This document shows, piece by piece, positions 53,417-64,000 of a stretch of 64,000 nt of DNA. Below the pieces are notes generated by a model. It made no database searches, was not told where the DNA came from, and worked only from the letters and a program-made list of their open reading frames with translations. The stretch spans positions 11,036,001-11,100,000 of the forward strand of contig JAMPIT010000174.1 of NCBI GenBank assembly GCA_026261815.1, read 5' to 3'. The first letter of the stretch is position 1. Every line of letters starts with the position of its first letter. Made by a program: the position numbers and the translations under genes. The DNA is from Monarcha castaneiventris obscurior (Eukaryota; Chordata; Aves; Passeriformes; Monarchidae).

Positions 53417-55917
53417 TCTGGTAAAAATAAATAGAAGTTTCAACTCCATGTATCTGTTTAATACTTTCAAAACATAATTTCAAATTTCCAAAAAGCCTTT
53501 TCTAATTCATTCAATTTACTTTATGATTGTAAAGAAAGAACCATATAAATATCATGCCAATCATTGAGAAAAATAGTAAGAATGAAAATATTTACTGCTA
53601 AACTGCCTGACAAATCACCTTTTTAAGTAAGAATTGCAGACTCCTATGACAATAGGTAAGATCATCCAGATACAAGTTTAACATGAGTTTCAAGTAAGCT
53701 GTTGAAGTCTCCCCTTGCACAGACCTCTATACAGATAATGAAGAGAACAAGGCAAGCACTACATGACATCCTCTATAAGTCTAAGTCAGTGGTGTGTCTC
53801 TGTCTGTAGAGCTTCTAGAACAGAGCTTCTAAGACAGTTAAATCTGTAGAATCCAACAGAAAGTTACTCTGGGTTATAATTCCTTCTGGCAGAAGGAAGC
53901 TTTCCTGAACATCCATACTCCAGGGCAGTTCAAATCAGAGACCAGGCTCTCTTACAAGTAACTCATCTCAGTTAAACTCTAGAGACTGATCCAAGACCTG
54001 GAAAGCTGAAAGTGTGGCCTGGGAAGCTGCTGCCAATGTGAGAGCTTGAGCAGACTGGCACCATCTGTGCATTAGGCACCCAGACCTCACACTGAGCAAG
54101 GGATGAAATGTGCTCCTGCAGAATCTCGGCTGGGCTGTTCACTAAGGAAGAGCTAATTATTATAAAACAACTTTCAAAAGACAAAATAAATAAAAATCTT
54201 CTAACAATTGCTGGTGGACTCATTTTGTGAATGGAACTCATCATCATGTGTCATATACCCATACCTAGCTGGCTCTCTTTTTATTTTGTAGGAAGAAACA
54301 GTATTTTTATCTCTGTAGGAATACCATTTAAAGGCCAAGTCAGCCTATATGGGTTCAGTCTACAGCTCCTGGAACTGTAATAACAGCATGCCTTATGAAC
54401 ATCATGCATGGGTTGTTTTTGCAGAGATGTATCAAAAAGGAAACAGATTCAGAGAGTAGAGTTCCTTGGAACTGCCTCTCTATCTGCTGCTTCGTTCAAT
54501 TATGCTGTTGCCTGAAAAGGTTTCACTGCACAAGATGGCATTTTTTTGCTGTAACAGTCATAGTGAAGCTCCAGTGTGTTTGTCACATCAAAGCTCTTTA
54601 CACAGACCCACATTTTTTTAATGCAGTGTTTCTGTAAAAGAGGATTCTCTTCAATCAGTTTGGAACAGACAAGTTCATGCATTGCTACAAGGCATAGTCT
54701 CTGCTCCAAGGTCTTCCTTTCTGGGAACTGCAGGGTTCCCCTCCTTCTCTCTCTCCTGGCCCTAGAGGTATTTTAGGAGCTGGAATCCAGAAGCATACTT
54801 GTTGTAGTTTATTAGATTAAATGAGCTGTCAATTAGCTTAGTCATGAGTCTTTGCTGTGAATAGTCTATGTAAAAATGGAAGTTGTGCATACTTCCATCA
54901 AAATGGAACACTTGAATTTTGTAGTTCAGTAGGCCCTCCACCTTTTTTTCCTGTGTGCTGAGTTATCTGGTTTTAGACCAGAACGTGACTTTGAAATTTG
55001 TACATATTTTTTGTCTTTTCAAAGACAAAATGCCTACTGAGAAATGCAGCTAGTGAGACCAGCCTCAGTATTTATTTTGCTACATGGATTTTAAAATTCT
55101 ATTAAGCAGCTGTCTATTCCTTCTTATTTTTTTCCTAACAGTCTATTTGCTCTGTAGAAACTACATATCATTCACACCAGAGCAGCTTCATAATGCCTGA
55201 CTGCACAGAGAGTTCACGGGCAAGACAAAGTTACATGTGCCTTCTTAAATTGAAACGACAATTACGTGACTATTTGTTGTTTTTGTTGTTTTGTGAGGTT
55301 TTTTAAAACATAATATTGATAACACTAAAAAGAATATACTATGTTGTGCTTTGTTGAGAGACAGTTAAAGAAACACACTGGACAAGATTTTCCTGTGTAT
55401 CCTGTATTCCTGCTTTCAAGTCTCAAGTTGTACATACAGCATCTCCTTATGAACATTCCCTCTGCTCTTCTAGGGGAAAAAAATCCTTAGGAAGGACTAA
55501 ACAGTACCTTTGTCAGCTGGGCAACTACAGCAGCAATAAAATTAAGATATAGCCTCTGCTTTTTGTGTAAAAATCTGTTTGTTTGTTTATTCTTTAAATA
55601 CTTTTTACCTGCTTGACTTGTAAACTAAATGTTGTTAGTCATGATTCTTAGCAAATGTAAATTAGTGTAATCCACTGCAGTCAGTGGAGCTCTGCCAGTT
55701 TTTAACCAGCTGAGTATTTTGGCATCTTGAATCCCGACTTCCTGCCTTGTTGAAACAATCTTTGCATTACTGTAATGGGGATATTACATTGGTATTACAT
55801 CCAAGTTGGAGTTCTCCCAGATCTCACCTAAACTCCTAGTAATGTCCAAAAAAGCAAGACTTAAATATGTGCTTTAAAACTATTTTTGGAAGACTATTTT
55901 GAGACCATTCCCAGAAA

Positions 55918-56033
55918 GTATCACAGAACCAGAGAATATGCTGTCTTGGAAGGGACCCACAAGTGTCATCAAGCCCAGCTCCTGGACCTGTGCAGGACAC
56001 CCCAATCCCACTGTGTTTCCTTTGGGCATCACA
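55918..56033 (-). mobile_element. CR1 LINE 3' fragment
   Basis: The sequence ATCACAGAACCAGAGAATAT, TTGGAAGGGACCCACAAG, CCCAGCTCCTGG and CTGTGCAGGACACCCC is the reversed 3' end of a CR1. Small open frames across this stretch are translations of the repeat. Confidence 0.88.
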
Positions 56034-56229
56034 ATGAACAGCTCTCGCCTGCCTCTCCATCTCCTTGTTTCTTCCACTCCAGTTATACTGCTTTGCCTGG
56101 TTAAGGCTATGGATAAGTGCAGCCTCAATGTATAACTCCTAAATTTTTAATTTATTTTTTTAGCTTTCTTTTGCAATTTTTCTTAGTGCAGTCATTATAT
56201 TGCTGTCATCATTGCTAACAAGAGAAAAG

Positions 56230-56263
56230 GTATATGAATTGTGCATCAGCACAATTCATATAC
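56230..56263. repeat. Perfect 15-bp hairpin
   Basis: GTATATGAATTGTGC (56230-56244), a 4-nt loop ATCA, and the exact reverse complement (56249-56263). Further ATTCATATAC-like copies follow immediately, so it sits in a small repetitive patch. Confidence 0.95.
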
Positions 56264-58624
56264 GTATAAATTCATATACATATAAACATATTCATATTTT
56301 CAGAGGCAGAATCACTAACAAACGAATAAACTTCCAAATATTTTGTCTTTTTAAACACTACACAGAATATACATTAATATATTATTGTGTATTCTCGCTA
56401 TACAGATATTTTCAAAAGTTGTGATTGATGAGAGTTACAATGGTTTACAATGGCTATATTATATATGCAAAAGCAAGAGAAAGAGTGGTTAGTTACTAGG
56501 ACAAGATTGTGATTCCAAATCACTGTAAGAAAATTGTCAATGAACTAAGAAAAGGGAATCCTCTTTTGAGGAAATTCCTCTCCTTAAATATGGCTCCATG
56601 AAATTCAGTACATGTTGAATGCAAACACCTTAAATACAGAAAATGTATTCCCTGGTTATCCATGTCCACACTGCAGAATAAATTAGCCTTTTACCAAGGT
56701 ACTGATCTCAACAGGACTGCTATCCACCTAACGCATGCCTCACTTGACTTTAATCATCGTGTGCATTTTAATTTTTTTTATTCCTTTGTAAGTACATATT
56801 ACACTCTAAGTTTTACATTCCCTCAAGTCAAAAGCCCTCCCAGTCTAAAATCAAAATAATTGAGAATTAAGGCAGTGCTCCTATCCTTCTCCCTCACGGT
56901 CAGAAAAAAATATTTTATAGTTCTCCAGAAGAGACCATTGTGTAATGTAATTCCCTGGAGCACAAAGACTCCCAAATATCCAAGGCACATCCAAGCACAA
57001 ATAGCACTGATGAGCCCTGAGATACCTTCAGCAAGTTATGGGAGCACCATAAACTTGCACGGCACAGCAGCTAATTGAAAAAGCCCTGGTTTATGAAGAA
57101 TTGATTCATTCTAGGTGAGAACATATTAATTGTGTTACTTCAAGAACTATCTTGGTCACTTTAGATATCTACATAGAAGACATAATTGCACAAAGCAGAC
57201 ACTTTTCAACTTCAGCTGAATCAGTGGGAATTCTTCCCCTGAGTCCAGGGAGAGGGTGACCAGGCTGTGAAATGGTTATATTCTGTTACATGTTCTTGCT
57301 AAGAGCTTTAACCTCACACTTGGCCAATTGAAAATTAATTTTCCCTAGAACAAGGGAAGACATTTCTCCTACCAATCTGATTATTACAGCTTTTGACAGA
57401 AAGTCATGTTTACTATTTTATAATAGGAGCAATCTGCTCCTTCTTTTTTGTATTAATCATTCTGCTTTTAGAGAGACAAGCGACAGAAAACCAAAACAAA
57501 TTATTTATTTTTTGAAGTTTACATGAAGACTACAGGTTTGGTCCAAAACATTCTGTGGCTGGAAGAAGAAATAAATCAGAAAAAAAAGCTGAAAATTCAA
57601 TCTGACTGTAAGCATTTTTAAAGTGTGAGCAACTGAAGGCAAATTCTGTGAATAGAAGTGACAAGCATGCAGGCATGCTGTTTTTCATGTCTTGTAGTCT
57701 CCATTTTTCCAAAACTGTGGTTCATTCCAGAAGAGATCTGACTAAATGTTAATAGGCAGTAAGCAGGAAAAGAAAAGTATGTTATTCAGAAATGGGAAAG
57801 TGACAATAGCCTGTAAACAAGAGAGTGGGAGGCTTACACCTTGCAGGGCTTTGTGTTTTCCCTTGCAGCCAAGAGAGCTAATTAAAACCTCATGTCTACA
57901 GAAATACATCACGCAACTTAGGTCAAAAAAATAGCTTTGATATACTAGGATATTTTACATGGAAACATCCCCCTTTCGTGCTTCTAATCCTAGGATTACC
58001 AGCACATATCAACCATCTTGTGGATACTCTGAGATAATATTTGCTTGAAGTCTATTATAAGTTCTGGCTTTTTAAAAGAAACTTACCTACAGTATTCACA
58101 CATTCATGTTTTTGATTTTATCCACATGAATGTCATTGTGGCAAAGCTGGTAGTACTAGAGTTTATTATGTTTACCCAGCAGTTTTTATTATCAGACTGC
58201 TTTAACAGCTTGCAAATTTGCCAAATATTAACTACATAAACTATTATTTTCTTCAGGGAAAAAAAAGAATGACAACATCAATCTCTTGGCTTTTTATTAT
58301 CTATTTTACTATGAGGTCCTTGCATGGGAAGGTGTAGCAAAATTGTTGAGACATTAACTCATAGTTTTGCTCAAGTTAGAAATCCTCTGTAACTAATTTT
58401 CCTATAGTCTATTCATTATAGATTAAAACCTCAACACTTTATTTAAAGATATATTTTAGTCTTTAGTGTTAAAAAATTTTAGCCTGAAAAGGACCTGCAG
58501 ATCACTGAAGAGATTTCACCAGCTAAATTTCTGAGAACACAGGTGTATTCCAACCCAGACACCATCACTCATAGAGAATTTCCCAGCTCCTTTGCTGTTA
58601 AAGATCAGACTTGCTGTGGTCTCC

Positions 58625-59130
58625 CAGGTCTGCACAGTGGGAGAAGGAGGAGAGGAAAACTGAATGAAGAAGAAAAGGCAAGAGATTGAGATATGGAAAC
58701 AGGAGATAACAGACTGGAAAATGGCAAGCAAAGAATAAGGAGAGGAGAGACTGGAAGGGAAGGAGAAATAGAAAAATCATACAGGAGAAAACTACAGATC
58801 TGGAACTGCGAATTAGTGATGGAGGGAAATTTAAGACAGGGGAAGAGGAATTCCTGTGGAACAGAAGAGATAAGAGTATTGTGACAGGCTGGCCACACAC
58901 ACCTGGACAGAATATTTTGGAAATGCTAAGAAAAACGAAAGAGTTCAGAGAGAGGTGCTGATCTGGAAAAAGCTGAGGAGAGAGATCCTAAAATAGAAAC
59001 AAGAATCTACTGTGAAACAGAAAAGCAGACTGGCCAAGCAGCAAAGGAAGGAACTGAGATGGAAAAATAGCATCGGTTGAGGAGAAATGAAAGATAGCCA
59101 AGCAACACCGCAGGAGAGGAATGGAAAGTT
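58625..59130. repeat. Purine-rich tract
   Basis: About 500 bp strongly biased to A and G on the plus strand (GGAGAGGAAAAC, GGAGAGGAGAGACTGGAAGG), not a regular repeat. In the CACNA2D1 transcript it would be a polypyrimidine tract. Confidence 0.7.
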
Positions 59131-60687
59131 AAATGGCGAATTAGTGGTAAGATGCTGAATAGTAGGCAAAAAGAGACACAGCAAGGGCAGAATTGATCAG
59201 ATCACACCTAAATTAGATAAGCAGAAAGGACTCGTAGCAGAAACTCCCCACCAGAACCTGGAGACTGATGATTTGCAAGTCTTGTTGTTCTCTGTCAGCA
59301 GATAGGTGTGAAATCCACCTACAAAAACCCCAATCAGTTTTCCATGCTTCCAAACCTTACATTTCCTCAGGAAGCTCAAGTGCTAGACATTTCTGTGTTG
59401 GAAACCCATGCTTTTACAAATTTGATGATTTGTGTTAGGATATCAAAATTTTGTTTTCAGTTTGTTTAGGGTTTTCAAAGATTAAAATGTGCATCTAAAG
59501 TATCTGCCTTAAATTATGATGCAATTTGAAGCAGTCAAATATTAGGAAAGGCCAGAACTAAAATAAACTCTGCAATCTTCATTTATGTTCACCATATACA
59601 TGCAGTGACACAGTCCTTGCTTTTATAGGACAGTGGTGATCTCATCTGAGCTAATCTTCTAACCTCCTCTTATAGTCAGTAGAGACAAAATGTCCTTCTG
59701 GGACAGGATACACACAAGACATGAATGTCTGGGCAAAGGGTCATTAAGGTCAAAGGAATACATTAATACACAATGCTAAATCTGATAATTTCACACTTAA
59801 TTTTTACTGTGTGTCTCTTAATGTCTTCAAAACCCCTGCTATCATGGATCATTTGGGGAGATTATGATTTCTGAAAACCAAATCTCAAGGTTCCACGTTC
59901 AGTTCCCCAGCACCTTTTGTTGGCTAACAATGACTTAGTTTCCTGATGTAGCTCCAAAATTTCCCTCACATCAACTCAGACATCCATCAGTTCACAGAAA
60001 GAGCCACAGCACTTGTGCAAGGATAGGGAGAGGGAAATGTATGGTCATATGGTTGTACACTGGATTGTGATGTATACACACAAAATTGTAAAGGCAGCAT
60101 AATCCTGAAATTTTCTGAACTGTGCCTTCATTTTTCTGCAATGTCAGATGTGTCACCATCTATGAATAGAACAATAACACAAAAATAATCTCGATAAAAA
60201 ACTTGTAAATTCTTCTCTAAAACAAACTTTGTGTTAAATTTTAACAGCTGAATAAAAGTAGATTTCATTCTCATCTACATTTCTGCTAACCAAAAGCTGC
60301 CTCATTTCAGGAAATATGTATCAGAAAGATAGGTTCCCTCGTTAATAGAGAGCAGAATTCTCCACCACTCTGAATGGTTGCTTCCTGGATACCATATTTG
60401 ACAAACATAGAACATAAATGTGCTTGCTTCAGGTGGAAGTGTTGCAACAATGGCAAGCCTTATGTCTGATTCTGCAAAACTGATTAAATATGATCAATGA
60501 GGAAATGCTGCAACACTGAGAGTGAATTGACGGATGCCTGTTATTCATTTCTCTCTCAGTAAGTACTGCAGAGTTTAAGTCCCAAAAATCATTTTTGTAT
60601 GTTGGGATGCAATGATTGTAAAGCCTAGAAGATGCAAGCCCTTCACTTCACTTTCTAGTTAGAGCAGTCTAGGACACAACTTCTTAC

Positions 60688-60769
60688 TTGAGCAAGCCAG
60701 TCCACTCCACTTGCTGTTCGTGCGAGCGTCACGAGATCTTCTTGCATCTTATCCACCCATGCTTTTATC
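60688..60769 (-). CDS. CACNA2D1: CACNA2D1 exon 2 (calcium channel alpha2/delta-1, N-terminal part)
   Basis: This exon encodes the start of the mature, extracellular alpha2 polypeptide of the auxiliary subunit that traffics and modulates Cav1/Cav2 channels at the plasma membrane. The 82-nt exon begins with the last base of a split codon (intron 1 is phase 2) and then reads 27 codons without a stop. The peptide contains [13 protein letters not shown] and TASGV, which match the mammalian alpha2/delta-1 N-terminus as I remember it. The acceptor is a long pyrimidine tract ending TTTTCTGCAG and the donor is CAA|GTAAGA. The frame joins exon 3 directly in phase 0. The last few residues (DWLAQ) differ from the mammalian sequence while the rest is nearly identical. 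The alpha2/delta-2 and -3 paralogues match much less well. The signal peptide is on exon 1, beyond the window to the right. Confidence 0.93.
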
Positions 60770-63700
60770 CTGCAGAAAACAAAAAAGAAAACAGAAGAAT
60801 CCAATCAGACCACTGACAAGTGGAAATGACATACAAGCATATAGCACAGAAAATGGAAAAATAAAAGATAAAGTTGAATACAAAACAGACAAGACTTGTC
60901 TTTGAGGTTTTTCTTCAATAGATCCTCTACCCAGCCTTGTTGACCTGAATCTGTTCATAAAGTTGTCTGTGGTGGCCACCAGGCTATGCCCGCTGTAAAC
61001 CCAAGAGTGACATGGTGTCTATGTAGCCAAGCTGCAGCAAAGATCCCCACAATAGAGCTGGCACACTACCAGCCAAGACAACATGCCTGCCCTGCAGCTC
61101 ACTCCCAAAAAATGCCTCTCCCAAGCACCCCAAGGTCCTTCTCCCAACAGATAGTAATGACAGAGAAAAATAGCAGCTGGAAGCAGGTTTACAAACCACA
61201 CTAAATTTTCTGATCTTTAGCCTCCCTTCAAGGAAGCAACAGCAGAACAGGCAGCAGTGGCCAGGAGCTGTTTCAAAAAGACACATTTGCTCCCAGCTGC
61301 TATCACCAGGGAACAACTGATTTGCTGCTTTGCCTGCTCTGCTCCCCGTGCCCAGTAAACCTGACTCTCTGGAAAAGCATGCATCCACACAGTTTCTGTG
61401 CCATGTCACATTCTGTGGCAGGAAAGGAGCCATGGTGAAAGTTTATCCCAGTAAAGTCCATGTTAGAAGAAAGTTGTGTTGCTTGTCTAGCCAGAAAGTT
61501 TCAGCTCCAAAGAGCTTTCTGCTCTGAAACCTGAAACACATAAACATATTTATCTTAGCCCTTTCCCAGCCTTAATCTGATACCCAAGGAATAACTGCAT
61601 AGATTAATTCATTAATAAAGATGGGAAAAAGGGAGATTCCCTTTTTGCTTTGGAAAATCTGGAAGACTAGGAAAGAAGATGGAAGACTGATTTTACTTTC
61701 TTTGCATGGCCATTAATAAATACATTTTCTGTTAATCCACAACCAATATCTCCAAAGAACACCCTCTTCTATTATGGAGTTGTAAATTGGTTATTTTTAT
61801 GGAAGTACCCTTCCTCATGCTTCCTTCACACATGAAAATCACATTTGCATGACTATAGCAATTGATTCCATTGTTGGTGTAGTGCTCCCAAATCTTCCCT
61901 TCTACAGTTTGCTTTCCAAAAACTGAGATAAAACAAGTTAATTTTCTGGTTCAAGTCTCCACAAAACTCTGTATTATATAAACATTTATTTCTGTGTAGA
62001 AATCAGTTTGTTTAAAACCATGGTGCATTTTAATTACCATGGATTTAGGACCATCATTTGTATCTGTGCAAAGAGTATTGACTCATAAGCACAAGGACGA
62101 GCACAAACAAGAAAATGCAATCACTTTCCATTTTTGAATGGTTTCTGTTTTCCTGTGTGAAAGAATGAGGCATATGAAAGGCAAAAAAGTGAAACCCATT
62201 ACCCAAAAGTGTTTTCAAAAGCATAAAATAAATAATTGAACACCCTGAGATTTTTTTATGATCCATTTCAGTTATAGAAATTGTGGGTGTTATTTCTAAC
62301 AGGAGTCGATAGAAAAATCAGAGAGGATTGATTTTTAAATTGACTTTTTCCATTTCCTACTGCTTTATATTTTTACTGGATATATTCCTCTCTGTCCTTA
62401 AAGAAAACTGAAATGCTGAAAACATATATTAGTTAACTAGTCAGTCAATTAGCTGGTTACTTACTTGAATTTGAAATTTTAGAAGAAGTTACACTTAATA
62501 CCAATAATTACTTATTAATACTATTACTTGTGAATGAAATATGAATCATTTCTTCTCTTTAACATGAAAAGATATTGATTTTTCAATAAATACTTCTTAC
62601 CTATTTTCTAGAACTCCTGCCTCCACATGATTAGCCCACACTGTGCCTTCTGGAGTTAGTTGCCATGACTAGTTTAGTTTTATTTTGGGTTTGGTTTAGT
62701 TCTGTTTTAATTTGTGTTTGAACAAGGCTTCTGCTTCAGTCAATGGGAAAAGGCATGTCCAGAGCTGACCCACTCTCTCCTCAGCCAGGTGAGCTGGACC
62801 TATCTTCTACATATCTTCTAGTGGAGCTCTGGACAACTTTGATTCCTAGCCCAAGTTCTCCAGCTTTACTTTTACTCAGGTAAGGGTAGAGAGTATCAGT
62901 TTCTAAACTTCCACCTTCTTCCTAACTTAATGGCAATCTCCCTCCCTAACTGTAATTATAATGTAAATAATAAAGCTCCTTCCAATATACTCACTATATA
63001 TACACCTTAAAAGATTCTTTTCTTGCATACTGGTGTTAGCCTGTTAGACTCTCTGTAGTGAAACTGTTCTTTTTTTGCTTTCCTATACACCAGGGTGCAA
63101 CATCATCACAGAATTATGGAATCATACAATAGTTTGGGTTGGAAGGGACCTTTAAAGGTCATCCAGTCCAATCCCCCCTGCAATGAGCAAGGATATCTTC
63201 AACCAGCTCAAGTTGCTCAGATGGTAAAAAGAAAAAACTTCAGAAGTGTTGTACTAAATTACTATCAAAAGTAAAAATGATAAAATGACATTCTATGACT
63301 TTGAGGAAGCTCAGTATAAGTCCTCTTGCCTTCCCACAAGAATTTGAATATGATTAGTATTATTTATAAAGTCTAACGTCAGCATTTCTGCATCTCAGTT
63401 TCCTACCTTGCTACCAGACAAAAGGGTACATTTGAGACATTTCATGGTCATAGGCGTTTTTTTCAGAAATGGACATACTCACATTTTATAACTTTCACAG
63501 GAAAATTGCATAGAGTATATAAAATAAAACTTTTTTTTTTTTTTTCAGTTAAGGACTCACATTATCTCATTGTGTTTTGGGGTTTTTTAAAGTGTGTCTT
63601 TAAAACAAAAATTAAATAATAGCCTGTAGGCACTGAAATGCTTGTCTGGTGCTCCTTTTAACTGAAGCCTGCAGTGCAATATCTGTCTGACAGCTGCTCA

Positions 63701-64000
63701 TGGTCAGAGTTTATTTAACAATTGGAAAGCTGTCACAGCAGAGGGCAGCTCCCATGACTTAAAGAAGCAGCAGTCATTTTTTTTTCTGCAAAGGGCACCA
63801 ACAGAAAGCCTGTACAAAAGGCTGGTTTGTTCCTATCGTTATTAGTTTGGCACAAACATTGCAATGGATGTTCTACTGAAAGGTGATTATGGTCTGCAGG
63901 ACAATTGATTTTAACCCCCTTCTCCCACACACAGGTTGTTCCTGTGTGAAGCAGTGATGAGACAAAAGGAGTGTGCACATGCCTTCCCACAGCAACTTCC
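60770..64000 (-). other. CACNA2D1: CACNA2D1 intron 1 (partial)
   Basis: This is sequence upstream of exon 2 in the gene's sense. It begins with the exon 2 acceptor tract and continues past the right edge; no promoter or first exon is visible. It contains a CR1 3' fragment at 63105-63222 and a T-run near 63531-63546. The interval 60984-61433 happens to be open for 149 codons on the minus strand, but I recognise no family in it. The rest shows nothing I can support. Confidence 0.85.
63105..63222 (-). mobile_element. CR1 LINE 3' fragment
   Basis: The sequence TCACAGAATTATGGAATCAT, GTTTGGGTTGGAAGGGACC, CATCCAGTCCAATCCCCCC and CTCAAGTTGCTCAG is the reversed 3' end of a CR1, about 118 bp, inserted in intron 1 of CACNA2D1. 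Confidence 0.92.

Larger units (their letters stand above)
43973..60687 (-). other. CACNA2D1: CACNA2D1 intron 2 (complete, 16.7 kb)
   Basis: The interval is bounded by the exon 2 donor (GTAAGA) and exon 3 acceptor (TTTTGCAG) on the minus strand, and the intron is phase 0. It is AT-rich and contains CR1 fragments at 46678-47170 and 55918-56033, simple repeats at 44792, 47632, 50056 and 53382, purine-rich tracts at 44440-44560 and 58625-59130, and a 15-bp hairpin at 56230-56263. Stretches such as 47171-50055, 50096-53381, 53411-55917 and 56264-58624 show no gene, RNA or recognisable repeat that I can support. Confidence 0.9.

Noticed and set aside
60984..61433. 149-codon open frame on the minus strand, upstream of CACNA2D1 exon 2
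   Set aside because: It has no recognisable domain, its composition is Cys/Leu-rich and low complexity in places, and it lies in intron 1 in locally GC-richer sequence where stops are rarer. It is probably a chance frame.

Overview
The window looks like avian nuclear DNA. It is AT-rich and carries many short, mostly 5'-truncated CR1 LINE fragments with the typical 3' end (GGAAGGGACC / CCTTCCAACC followed by ATTCTRTG-like repeats). It also carries two solo LTRs of an avian-type endogenous retrovirus with 6-bp target duplications. I saw no mammalian Alu or L1 sequence and no bacterial-style gene organisation. I cannot name the bird lineage from the sequence alone.

The only functional host gene I can support is CACNA2D1, the alpha2/delta-1 auxiliary subunit of voltage-gated calcium channels, on the minus strand. 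Two internal coding exons are visible: exon 2 (60688-60769, 82 nt) and exon 3 (43856-43972, 117 nt). Both have good splice sites and join in frame. They encode the N-terminal, extracellular start of the mature alpha2 chain, upstream of the VWA domain. Everything else is intron: part of intron 1 (60770-64000), all of intron 2 (43973-60687, 16.7 kb) and at least 43.8 kb of intron 3 (1-43855). Exon 1 and exon 4 were not found and should lie outside the window.

Intron content, left to right: a 109-bp mirror (AAT)n/(ATT)n tract at 5.4 kb; two inverted solo LTRs of one family at 7.1 and 8.9 kb; a coding-derived relic of an unidentified protein at 13.0-13.25 kb (minus strand, one in-frame stop, normal stop and AATAAA at its end); a CR1 nested inside another CR1 at 14.9-16.1 kb; further CR1 pieces at 20.9, 26.2, 28.8, 40.9, 46.7, 55.9 and 63.1 kb; several simple repeats; three purine-rich tracts; some perfect hairpins; and a CpG-containing patch with two AP-1-like sites at 30.0-30.3 kb.

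No tRNA, rRNA, CRISPR array, operon or convincing novel multi-gene system was seen. Most open reading frames of 60-150 codons here are chance frames in intron, simple repeats or CR1. The items most worth following up are the unidentified coding relic, the divergent patch at the CACNA2D1 exon 2/3 junction, and the LTR pair.
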